This document shows, piece after piece, positions 26,046-35,142 of a stretch of 37,644 nucleotides of DNA. The notes under the pieces are model-generated. The model was not told where the DNA came from and made no database searches. It saw only the letters and a list, made by a program, of their open reading frames with translations. The first letter of the stretch is position 1. Each line of letters starts with the position of its first letter. The translations under genes were made by a program, and so were the position numbers. Origin of the DNA: Gemmatimonadota bacterium (lineage in GTDB: Bacteria > Gemmatimonadota > Gemmatimonadetes > Longimicrobiales > Longimicrobiaceae). Where the stretch lies: positions 1 through 37,644 of the forward strand of contig JAQBQD010000106.1 in assembly GCA_028287185.1 (NCBI GenBank). The letters run 5' to 3'.

Positions 26046-26426
26046 CGCCGAACCTGCTTTCGTAGGATGGATGGGAGGTTGGTATGCCGCTCGTACGCGA
26101 AGTCCGCAGACCCTGTTTCAGCCGACCCGGCAGGCTGCGGTGACAAGATACTCTCACCCGTTCGTTCACGCCCGGCCCTCGTCGATCGGGGGGCGATCGG
26201 CGCCGCTTCCCGAACCCCTGTCGTCTCCATTGGATCCGTATCCCATCTCGGAGCGGTTCGCGCCGCCGACTCGAAGGGTGCTCCGGGTACCGTAAAACCT
26301 CTGTACCGGCGCCTCCCTCTCTCGTGCATACGTGCACGCACGCGCGAAGACCTCCCGAAACGTGGTCCCGCGCTCCGCGTTGCGCTAAGTTGAAGGATTG
26401 ATCCGTCCGCGCCCCCGTTTCCCGCC
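26046..26426. other. Intergenic region between the small membrane gene and dciA
   Basis: This 381-bp divergent gap shows no gene, no strong hairpin and no convincing promoter match in either direction. The open frames crossing it have no ribosome binding site or family resemblance. Confidence 0.5.
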
Positions 26427-28848
<2,422 letters not shown>

Positions 28849-28880
28849 GCGTACGCGCGTCTGTGATGCCGCGACGAGTA

Positions 28881-28910
28881 GCAGGCCCCGAGGCGATCTT
28901 CGGGGCCTGC
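28881..28910 (+). terminator. Terminator after gyrB
   Basis: Perfect 11-bp stem (28881-28891 with 28900-28910) with an eight-base loop, 32 bases past the gyrB stop. A weak T tract follows. Confidence 0.85.
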
Positions 28911-29206
28911 GTCCGTTCCGGCGAATCGGAGTGACGCGGCTCTGTTCGGTTCAATCGGACCGTGAGGCCCCGGGCACCAACGAAAGGCCGGTAGGTAAGG
29001 CGGGCGTTGGAGGTCGCTTGCCCGGAGCCTCGGTCCCATCTGACCCTCCATCCGCCATGACCATCGCCACCGACCTGCAGGTCGCCATCCGCCGCCGTCG
29101 GCGTTGCGGAACCCACAGTCTACGAAAGGCCACGTTCCAGGCCCGCCGACTCGTCGGAGGACGGCCAGGCGCCGAGTGCGAACGCCTTCGTCAGGATGCG
29201 CTTCGG

Positions 29207-29353
29207 ATGAAGCTGCGCGAGGTGAGACGCGCCCGCCTCCGTGCGGCGTACGAGGAGGCGGAGCTCGACCCGGAGTTCATGCGGGAGATGGAGGCCACGA
29301 TGCGGGCCTTTGAGCCCGCGGTGGGCGACGGGCTTTCCGCAGGCGTGGGATGA
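29207..29353 (+). pseudogene. Possible antitoxin remnant upstream of MazF-like fragment
   Basis: From an ATG at 29207 the frame gives 48 residues, MKLREVRRARLRAAYEEAEL then DPEFMREMEATMRAF and EPAVGDGL. The acidic helical block followed by a short tail resembles the toxin-binding C-terminal arm of MazE- or CopG-type antitoxins. No ribbon-helix-helix or AbrB DNA-binding part is seen. The same frame extends upstream to 28931, but that part is Arg-rich and looks non-coding. It is followed after 12 bp by a MazF-like fragment. It could also be an unrelated short gene. The 28911-29206 stretch before it has no other recognised content. Confidence 0.4.
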
Positions 29354-29365
29354 CGGGGCGCCGAC

Positions 29366-29476
29366 ATGGCATGCACGGGGAGGGTCCGGCAGCGGGACGT
29401 GCTGCGAGCGGACCTGGAGTTCGTCACCGGGAGCGAGCAGGGCGCCTCAAACAGGCCTGTGATCCTCTCCGCATGA
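29366..29476 (+). pseudogene. Truncated MazF/PemK-like toxin fragment
   Basis: This frame of 36 residues from ATG 29366 reads RQRDVLRADLEFVTGSEQGA then SNRPVILSA before a TGA. It matches the N-terminal signature of MazF/PemK endoribonucleases: R-x-G-D-V-x-x-A-D-L, then GSEQ, then RPV. The expected 70 or more remaining residues (including the T-x-R-x-D and V-x-Q-x-R regions) are missing, and neither of the other two frames downstream supplies them. It is therefore a decayed toxin, or a mis-sequenced one. It sits directly behind the antitoxin-like frame, the normal order for this module. Confidence 0.6.
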
Positions 29477-29553
29477 CGGGGTGGAAATGCCTGCATCGAT
29501 TGAAGATGCGTGGCGCAGTGCGGGGCTGCCTTTCCCAAACTCCCACCCTGCTC

Positions 29554-29582
29554 TTGCGGTCAGGTCGTGTGCGCTCTAAGAT
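29554..29582 (+). promoter_or_regulatory. Candidate promoter of the first HTH-like gene
   Basis: TTGCGG at 29554-29559, a 17-base spacer, then TAAGAT at 29577-29582. The TAAGAT and the following 40 bases are matched at the next gene (30191 onward). Confidence 0.5.
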
Positions 29583-29621
29583 CCACAGTGTCCATCCAAC
29601 GATAGTGGTAATAGTGGACGC
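29577..29621 (+). promoter_or_regulatory. Conserved leader of HTH-like gene, copy 1
   Basis: Shares about 32 of 45 aligned bases, without a gap, with 30191-30235. Invariant blocks are TAAGAT, TGT, ACGATA, GGT and AGTGGACGC. It may contain an operator or the true translation start. Confidence 0.5.
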
Positions 29622-29711
29622 CCCGGTGCGGGCGGTGACGGCTTCGGGCCGCAGGACGTTCCGGTCGAGACGCTCCGGACGTTCCTGTCCGCGCTCTCGG
29701 AGCGTCAGCCG

Positions 29712-30074
29712 TTGCGCCTGATCGCGGAGCGGGTGGAGGTCGGCCACGAGACGTTGCGCAAGTTCATCGAGGGCGAGACGGACGTTCCGCACCGCTCCAG
29801 CCGCAAGGCCTACTCGCGGCTCTTCCGCGCCTACGGCGGAAAGACGGACGGACTGGTGCTCAATCCGATGGAGCGCGCCGAGGTGGCGGGAGTGCTCTCG
29901 GACCTGAAGATGATCCTGGCTCCGGGCCTGAAGGCATCGAAGGCCGAGGTGAGGCGCATCTTCGCCGCGGCGCGGGCCAGCGGCATGGAGCTGCCCGAGC
30001 GCACCACCGAGCTGGAACGCTGGCTGGTCCGCATGCTCACCGAGATCTACGGCGGCGGCGACACCTACGCGTAG
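29712..30074 (+). CDS. HTH-like protein, first of a tandem pair; true start unresolved
   Basis: From a TTG at 29712 the product has 120 residues: LRLIAERVEVGHETLRKFIEGE is a plausible helix-turn-helix (compare XRE-type patterns), and helical segments follow, ending ELERWLVRMLTEIYGGGDTYA. The frame stays open back to a TAA at 29577, and the upstream residues VPVETLRTFLSALSERQPLR align with VDRDVLREFYRNFRDQEGTL of the next gene. The real N-terminus therefore lies before 29712, yet there is no ATG, GTG or TTG between 29577 and 29712. A terminator follows at 30121, making it a single-gene unit. Role unknown; DNA binding is inferred only. Confidence 0.6.
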   Translation: MRLIAERVEVGHETLRKFIEGETDVPHRSSRKAYSRLFRAYGGKTDGLVLNPMERAEVAGVLSDLKMILAPGLKASKAEVRRIFAAARASGMELPERTTELERWLVRMLTEIYGGGDTYA

Positions 30075-30120
30075 CCCGGGCGGCGCGTACGTACCGAGAC
30101 GAATCGCTCTATGCCAGGAT

Positions 30121-30150
30121 GGGCCGCGGAACAGCTTCCGCGGCCCTTCT
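30121..30150 (+). terminator. Terminator after the first HTH-like gene
   Basis: Perfect 11-bp stem (30121-30131 with 30136-30146), four-base loop, followed by TTCT. Confidence 0.85.
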
Positions 30151-30166
30151 CGCGTTCACGAAAGTC

Positions 30167-30196
30167 TTGCGTACTGACCCCTTTGGCCACTAAGAT
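30167..30196 (+). promoter_or_regulatory. Candidate promoter of the second HTH-like gene
   Basis: TTGCGT at 30167-30172, an 18-base spacer, then TAAGAT at 30191-30196, the same hexamers as the first gene's promoter. Confidence 0.5.
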
Positions 30197-30235
30197 TGCC
30201 AATGTAAAAACGACGATAACGGTCAAAGTGGACGC
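30191..30235 (+). promoter_or_regulatory. Conserved leader of HTH-like gene, copy 2
   Basis: Gap-free match to 29577-29621 (about 32 of 45 bases). It contains the mini-ORF ATG-TAA at 30202-30207, where the other copy has GTG and a six-codon frame. Confidence 0.5.
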
Positions 30236-30298
30236 AAGCCGCACGGGCGCAAGTACCCCAGATACACCGAGGCCAACCGGCGTCCGGTCGATCGCGAC

Positions 30299-30874
30299 GT
30301 GTTGCGAGAGTTCTACCGCAACTTTCGCGATCAGGAAGGGACCCTGGGGGCGGAGAAGAAGAGCCGCATCGGCCACGAGACGATGCGGACGTTCATCAAC
30401 GAGAAGGACGAGCCGGACGCCGGGGGAAAGCGTCCGCACCCGTTCAACCCGCGCTCCGGAACGATCCTGGACTTCGAGGCGTTCTTCTGGCGGCAGCACG
30501 ACCTGCAGGAGGTGCGCGACGATCCCGACGCGCCACTTCCGCCGGACGACGTCGCCGCGCTGCGGGCCATCCTTTCCGCCGAGCGCGATGCGGCGGACGC
30601 CGAGATCCGCGCCATCGGCGAGGCGATGGAGGCCCAGGGCCAGTCGGGGGTGAAGGCGGTGCGGCTGATGGAGCTGCTGCGGCGGATGTGGGAGGAAGGC
30701 GAGGCGACCATGCCGAGCTACGGCACCGCTGGCCGCAAGCGGAAGAAGCCCGAGCCTCCGCCGCAGTCCTCTCGCGCGGCAGACCCTCCGGATGCATCCG
30801 CCGAGCAGGCGGACGCCCCCGATGAGGATGCCGACGGGTCCCAGGGTCCGGACGGCCTGGGACCTGCGGACTGA
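30299..30874 (+). CDS. HTH-like protein, second of a tandem pair; true start unresolved
   Basis: From the GTG at 30299 the product has 191 residues. The segment EKKSRIGHETMRTFINEKDEP aligns with AERVEVGHETLRKFIEGETD of the preceding gene. A central helical part follows (AALRAILSAERDAADAEIRAIGEAME), then KAVRLMELLRRMWEEGEA, and a disordered Pro/Asp/Ser-rich tail of about 50 residues. In-frame codons reach back to a TAA at 30191 without any ATG, GTG or TTG, and the upstream residues (RPVDRDVLREFYRNF) align with the first gene, so the N-terminus is probably longer than annotated. It has its own promoter and a perfect terminator. Confidence 0.65.
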   Translation: MLREFYRNFRDQEGTLGAEKKSRIGHETMRTFINEKDEPDAGGKRPHPFNPRSGTILDFEAFFWRQHDLQEVRDDPDAPLPPDDVAALRAILSAERDAADAEIRAIGEAMEAQGQSGVKAVRLMELLRRMWEEGEATMPSYGTAGRKRKKPEPPPQSSRAADPPDASAEQADAPDEDADGSQGPDGLGPAD

Positions 30875-30886
30875 GCGAGAGAATCG

Positions 30887-30926
30887 AATGGGGGTCCCGA
30901 TCAATGCTTCGGGACCCCCATTTTTC
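30887..30926 (+). terminator. Terminator after the second HTH-like gene
   Basis: Perfect 14-bp stem (30887-30900 with 30909-30922) with TTTTT directly after. This is the strongest terminator in the window. Confidence 0.95.
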
Positions 30927-31063
30927 GATCTGCCCCGGCAACCTCGACGGCCGCGGGTCGGGGATGCTTCTCCGGCCCGTGGCCTTTTCGTTCCATGGCC
31001 GCGTCCCCCGATGTGGCATCCTGCGTTTCGGTGGCTCCACCCATCGCGCGCGGGTGGCGGGCG

Positions 31064-31342
31064 TCAGCGGTCGGCGCGCGCGGGCGGCGTGGCGGACGGG
31101 GCGGCGAGCTCGCGGTGGAAGTCGGCGACCTCGCTGATGCGGGCCATGGAGCGCTCCATCGACTCCACGTTCTGCTCCATCAGCGCCAGGCGCTGCTCCA
31201 GCATCTGGATGCGCCGGTCGTCGCCGCCCTGCTGCGGGTTCCGCACGCCGGCCAGCGGCTGCACGATGTACTTGCCCACCACGACGGTGAGCGGGATGCA
31301 GAGCGCCGCGAGCGGGATCAGGAACGGGAAGAAGTGCATCAT
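31064..31342 (-). CDS. Small membrane protein with coiled-coil tail, paralogue of 25743-26045
   Basis: The product has 92 residues. A membrane helix at about 3-25 (FFPFLIPLAALCIPLTVVVG) is followed by QPLAGVRNPQQGGDD and a coiled-coil at about 44-75 (RRIQMLEQRLALMEQNVESM, then ERSMARISEV). The end ADFHRELAAPS matches ADDFRRQLAAP of the protein at 25743-26045; a Pro after the helix and the DRRI-x-x-LE start of the coil are shared too. The ATG at 31342 (with a second Met directly after) is chosen for the GAGG six bases upstream. No family is recognised; the layout is PspB-like. It lies 106 bp upstream of, and on the same strand as, the Tat-exported oxidoreductase stop... it is transcribed away from the HTH-like genes' terminator, so the two are convergent. 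Confidence 0.75.
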   Translation of the reverse strand: MMHFFPFLIPLAALCIPLTVVVGKYIVQPLAGVRNPQQGGDDRRIQMLEQRLALMEQNVESMERSMARISEVADFHRELAAPSATPPARADR

Positions 31343-31448
31343 CGCAGACCTCGGAGGGTGGACGGCGGACGAGACCGGTCCGCGCGTGCACAAGTACGCG
31401 CGCGCCACGGGGAAGTTTCGCGGTCGATCCACGGATGCGCCAGCCGTG

Positions 31449-33029
31449 TCAGCGTGCCGTGGCGCCTTGCGCGGTGGGCACGGCGGCCGGTGAACGTCCG
31501 CCGAGCCGGGCCAGGACGCGCTCCGCCGCGGTGATGCCCCCGTGCTGGGCCTCCTCGAACAGCGAGAGCCCGCTCAGGTCGCTGTGCGCGTAGAAGACGG
31601 GGCCGGCCGCCGACGCCAGGGCCGCGCGGGCGGGCGAGGCGAGGAAGCCGGGCGTGGGGCGCACCATCGCGTGGCCCATGCGCATCACGTCGACGCGCGA
31701 GACGCAGCGGCGGATGTCCGGATGCGCGCGCTCCAGGTCGGCGAGGATGAGCTCCGCCCACGCGCCCCACGGGCGGCGCAGCAGCGTCTCTCGCGCCTGG
31801 CGGGGCGGCTGGTGGGCGAGCGCCCAGTAGTACGTCCACACCGACCGGTCCTCGCGCGTGGCGATGGACTGGTGCGTGGCGTCCACGTAGCCCAGCGCCT
31901 GCGAGTGCAGCAGCACGTTGTCCCACGACAGGGGGAACCCGCTCTCGCGCGGAAGGCGGTCCAGCGTGAGGTTGGCGGTGAGCCAGGGCGAGTAGGTGAA
32001 GTCCACCGCCGGCGCGCCCTCCACCAGCCGCGACGCGAGGAAGGACGGCGCCGCCCAGACCGCCGCATCCGCCAGGTACTCCGTGTCGCCCGCCAGCACC
32101 CGCACGCCCGGACCGGCGCGCTCCACGCGATGCACGGGCGCTCCCGTGTGCACGCGGTCGCCCACGCGGGAAAGGAGGTGGCGGGTGATGTGGCCGTTGC
32201 CTTCGGGCCAGGTGAGGGGCCCCGGATCCGCGTCGCGCGAGGCGTGGTAGTGGATGCCCGCCCAGGCGGAGGTGTCGGCCGGCAGCGCGCCGTAGTCGTC
32301 GCGGCAGCCGTACTCCATGTACCACAGGAAGGCGGGCGACCGGAACCCCTCGCGCCGCAGCCACTCGCCGAAGGGCAGGGCGTCCAGCGGCGAGGGGCGG
32401 CGGCCCAGGGCGGAGGGGATGGTGAACTCGCCCGACGCGTGGAAGCGGTCCACGTGTCCCCGGAAGCGCTTGGCCTCCTCCACGCCGCCGGACGACAGCG
32501 CGAGCGTCGCCTCCAGCCCCTCGCGCCACCGCCCCTGCGCGAACACGCGCTCCTGCGGCGCGAAGCAGAGCATGCGCTCGTCCCACGAGCCGTCCGGCCG
32601 CAGCACGCCCATCTCGGCGAACAGCTCGCGCACGTGCACGGCGCGCGGGCCGGGCACGGGAACGTAGTGGGCGGCCCAGGGATAGCGGCTTACCTCGTTC
32701 TCGCCCCAGCGCGCGTTGCCGCCCGCGTGGTCCTCCAGCTCCAGCACCACGAAGTCGCGCATCCCCGCGCGCTGCAGCCACCACGCGGCGGACAGCCCCG
32801 CCATCCCGCCGCCGATGACGACCACCGGCACGCGCACCGTCCGCCGGGGCGCCGGCATCGGCATGCGGTCGCGCAGGCGGTGCCCCCGCGCGCCGCCGTC
32901 GTCCACGAAGCCGCCGCCCAGCGCCCGGTCCGTCTTCGGTGCGCACCCCACGATCGCCGCGGAGAGCCCGCCGGTCGCGGCGGTCGACGCCGCCGCGCCG
33001 AGGCCGACGAGAAAGTCGCGGCGCTTCAT
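31449..33029 (-). CDS. Tat-exported FAD-dependent amine-oxidase-like protein
   Basis: The product has 526 residues. It starts MKRRDFLVGLGAAAS, a twin-arginine signal; the hydrophobic stretch ends at AAIVGC (Cys29), a possible lipobox, so it may be a periplasmic lipoprotein. The FAD-binding Rossmann fold is VVVIGGGMAGLSAAWWLQ at about 69-86, with the adenine-ribose Glu in VVLELEDHAGGNARWG. The C-terminal FAD motif is GPVFYAHSDLSGLSLFEEAQHGGITAAERVL. This arrangement is that of NAD(P)/FAD amine-oxidase-like oxidoreductases. The substrate is unknown. The ATG at 33029 fits the Tat signal; no good ribosome binding site is seen. The kinase genes lie upstream, separated by a repeat. Confidence 0.85.
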   Translation of the reverse strand: MKRRDFLVGLGAAASTAATGGLSAAIVGCAPKTDRALGGGFVDDGGARGHRLRDRMPMPAPRRTVRVPVVVIGGGMAGLSAAWWLQRAGMRDFVVLELEDHAGGNARWGENEVSRYPWAAHYVPVPGPRAVHVRELFAEMGVLRPDGSWDERMLCFAPQERVFAQGRWREGLEATLALSSGGVEEAKRFRGHVDRFHASGEFTIPSALGRRPSPLDALPFGEWLRREGFRSPAFLWYMEYGCRDDYGALPADTSAWAGIHYHASRDADPGPLTWPEGNGHITRHLLSRVGDRVHTGAPVHRVERAGPGVRVLAGDTEYLADAAVWAAPSFLASRLVEGAPAVDFTYSPWLTANLTLDRLPRESGFPLSWDNVLLHSQALGYVDATHQSIATREDRSVWTYYWALAHQPPRQARETLLRRPWGAWAELILADLERAHPDIRRCVSRVDVMRMGHAMVRPTPGFLASPARAALASAAGPVFYAHSDLSGLSLFEEAQHGGITAAERVLARLGGRSPAAVPTAQGATAR

Positions 33030-33085
33030 CGGGCGGCGGGGCGGGGAAGGGCCTCCGCGGACAGCACGCGCCGGCGCTCGCCCTC

Positions 33086-33150
33086 GGGATGAATCCCGGG
33101 GCTGCAACGACGAATCCACCCCGCCTTCGCGGGGCTCGCTCCGCGCGGGA
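33086..33150 (+). repeat. Dispersed hairpin repeat, copy 4 (diverged)
   Basis: GGCTGCAACGACGAATCCAC, then CCCGCCTTCGCGGG (a CTTC-tipped hairpin) and CTCGCTCCGCGCGG. The order of CAACGAC block, hairpin and GCTCCGCGC is that of copies 1 and 3. It lies in the gap between the oxidoreductase and the kinase genes. Confidence 0.55.
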
Positions 33151-33291
33151 GCGGCCGTTCGCGCGGCGGGCGGATCGTCGGCACGGCGCGATCGACGGGT
33201 CCGCGAAGCGGCCGGCGTTCCAGGATCGCACCCGCGTGAGACACCCCCTCGCCCGCTTGCGGGGGAGGGGATCGGGGGGTGAGGGCCCCCA

Positions 33292-35142
33292 TCATGCCAC
33301 CCCCGGCGCCCGGACCGGCGGCGCTTCGCCGGCGGTGGCGGGGAGGCGCAGGGTGAAGACGGTGCCGACGCCGGGCTCGCTTTCCACGCGGATGTCGCCG
33401 CCCAGCATCTCGCAGAAGCGGCGGGTGATGGTGAGCCCCAGCCCGGTGCCGCCGTAGCGCCGGGTCGTCGATGGATCCGCCTGCATGAAGGGCTGGAAGA
33501 GGCGTCCGAGCTGCTCGTGCGTCATTCCGATCCCCGTGTCGCGCACGCGGAACAGCACTTCGTCGCCGGCGTCCGTCGTCTCGCGGGCGATCTCGAGCGA
33601 CACGGTGCCGGCGGTGGTGAACTTGGCGGCGTTGGACAGCAGGTTCAGCAGCATCTGCCGGACTTTCGTGATGTCGGAATGCATCTCTCCGCCCGCCTCG
33701 GCGTCCAGCACGCGCAGGCGGTTGCCCCCGCGGGCGACGAGCGGGTCGAGGGTGGCGGCGACGTCCTCCACCAGCCCGGCGACGGAGAAGGTCTCCAGGT
33801 ACAGATCCATCTTTCCCGCTTCGATCTTGGAGACGTCCAGGATGTCGTCGATGAGGGTGAGCAGGCCGCGGCCCGAGTCGCGGATGCGGTCCAGGTCGGG
33901 CACCAGGGTGGGCTGGCCGCGCTCCACGGCCTCTTCGCTCAGCAGCTCGGCGAAGCCGATGATGGCGTTCAGCGGGGTGCGCAGCTCGTGGCTCATGTTG
34001 GCCAGGAACTGGCTCTTGGTGCGGCTGGCGGCCTCGGCGGCGTCCTTGGCGCGCTGCAGCTCCTCCTCCACGCGCTTGCGGTCGGTGACGTCGTGCAGCA
34101 GGAGCAGGCGGCCGGTGGTGCGGCCCGCGGCGTCCAGCAGCGGCGAGACGCGCAGGTCGTAGTCGCGGCGGTCGTCGCCCGTGCCCAGGCGCACCTCGGC
34201 CTGCGCGCTGGCGCTGGCGGTGTAGGGGCGGATGCCGGCCGCCCACCCACTCAGCACGTCCGCGGCGCTGCGGCCCAGGCTGGCCTCCGCGTCGGGGCCG
34301 ATGATGCGGCGCGCGGCGGGGTTCAGGTCCACGATGCGGTTGTCGGCGTCCAGCACGACGACGGCGTCGCTCATCCCCTCGATGACCTTGTCGCGGGCGA
34401 CGGGGACGATGTCCAGCAGCCGCAGGCGGAAGATGCCCCACGCCAGCGCCACGCCGCTCAGCGTGAACAGGAAGGGCATGGGGTTGGCCGGGAAGAAGCT
34501 CGCGGCGTCCGGAGCCGTGCGCAGGTTGTCGATCCAGTACAGCACGTTGCCCGCCCACGGCACCACGGCGGCGAAGAGCAGCACCCGCGACTGCTGCCGG
34601 TGCAGCGCCGAGCCCCGCGCGGGGCTGGTGCCCAGCAGCGCGACGGCCCCGGTCATCACCGCCCACGAAAGGGTCACGTGCAGCCAGAACCCGGGCCCGC
34701 GCTCGCTCTGCGCCCCGATGAAGCCGGGGTTCGACTGCAGCTCGAAGCGGCTCCAGAACAGGTGGTGCCAGCGGTTGGTGAAGGCCAGCAGCACGGGGCC
34801 GAGCTGCACCGCGAGCAGGACGGCCAGCCGCCGCCCCGTGGCCCACGCGCCGCGCCCGGTGTGCTGCGCGGCGAACACCAGCCACCCCACCGCCACCATC
34901 GCGGCGCCGAAGTTGGCGAGCGCCGCGAACGCCACCTTCGCGCCGAGCCCGGTGGACGCGAAGTAGGCCGCGTATGCCAGCGACCAGCAGGCCGAGGCGC
35001 AGGTGAGGACCAGGAAGCCGCCCGTGCCCGAGACGCCGCGCTGGCGCCACGCGTATGCCGCCAGCGCGGCGGACACCAGCGCCGAGACCAGCAGGGGCAC
35101 CAGGTGCGGGGTCTGCTGCCAGGCCGTGGGATCGGCGCTCAA
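33292..35142 (-). CDS. Sensor histidine kinase with 7TM N-terminus and PAS domain
   Basis: The product has 616 residues. The first 245 form about seven membrane helices in the layout of the histidine kinase 7TM sensor module. A PAS domain spans about 250-355 ([26 protein letters not shown], with the PAC-like [12 protein letters not shown]). A coiled linker leads to HisKA, with phospho-acceptor His385 in [20 protein letters not shown]. HATPase_c: [39 protein letters not shown]. No receiver domain is fused and no regulator is adjacent. The start is TTG at 35142, which overlaps the stop of the kinase upstream by four bases (TTGA), so translation is coupled. Confidence 0.9.
   Translation of the reverse strand: MSADPTAWQQTPHLVPLLVSALVSAALAAYAWRQRGVSGTGGFLVLTCASACWSLAYAAYFASTGLGAKVAFAALANFGAAMVAVGWLVFAAQHTGRGAWATGRRLAVLLAVQLGPVLLAFTNRWHHLFWSRFELQSNPGFIGAQSERGPGFWLHVTLSWAVMTGAVALLGTSPARGSALHRQQSRVLLFAAVVPWAGNVLYWIDNLRTAPDAASFFPANPMPFLFTLSGVALAWGIFRLRLLDIVPVARDKVIEGMSDAVVVLDADNRIVDLNPAARRIIGPDAEASLGRSAADVLSGWAAGIRPYTASASAQAEVRLGTGDDRRDYDLRVSPLLDAAGRTTGRLLLLHDVTDRKRVEEELQRAKDAAEAASRTKSQFLANMSHELRTPLNAIIGFAELLSEEAVERGQPTLVPDLDRIRDSGRGLLTLIDDILDVSKIEAGKMDLYLETFSVAGLVEDVAATLDPLVARGGNRLRVLDAEAGGEMHSDITKVRQMLLNLLSNAAKFTTAGTVSLEIARETTDAGDEVLFRVRDTGIGMTHEQLGRLFQPFMQADPSTTRRYGGTGLGLTITRRFCEMLGGDIRVESEPGVGTVFTLRLPATAGEAPPVRAPGVA

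Noticed and set aside
28931..29206. N-terminal extension of the antitoxin-like frame
   Set aside because: The translation is Arg-rich without any DNA-binding fold pattern and has no ribosome binding site; it was not added to the annotated fragment.
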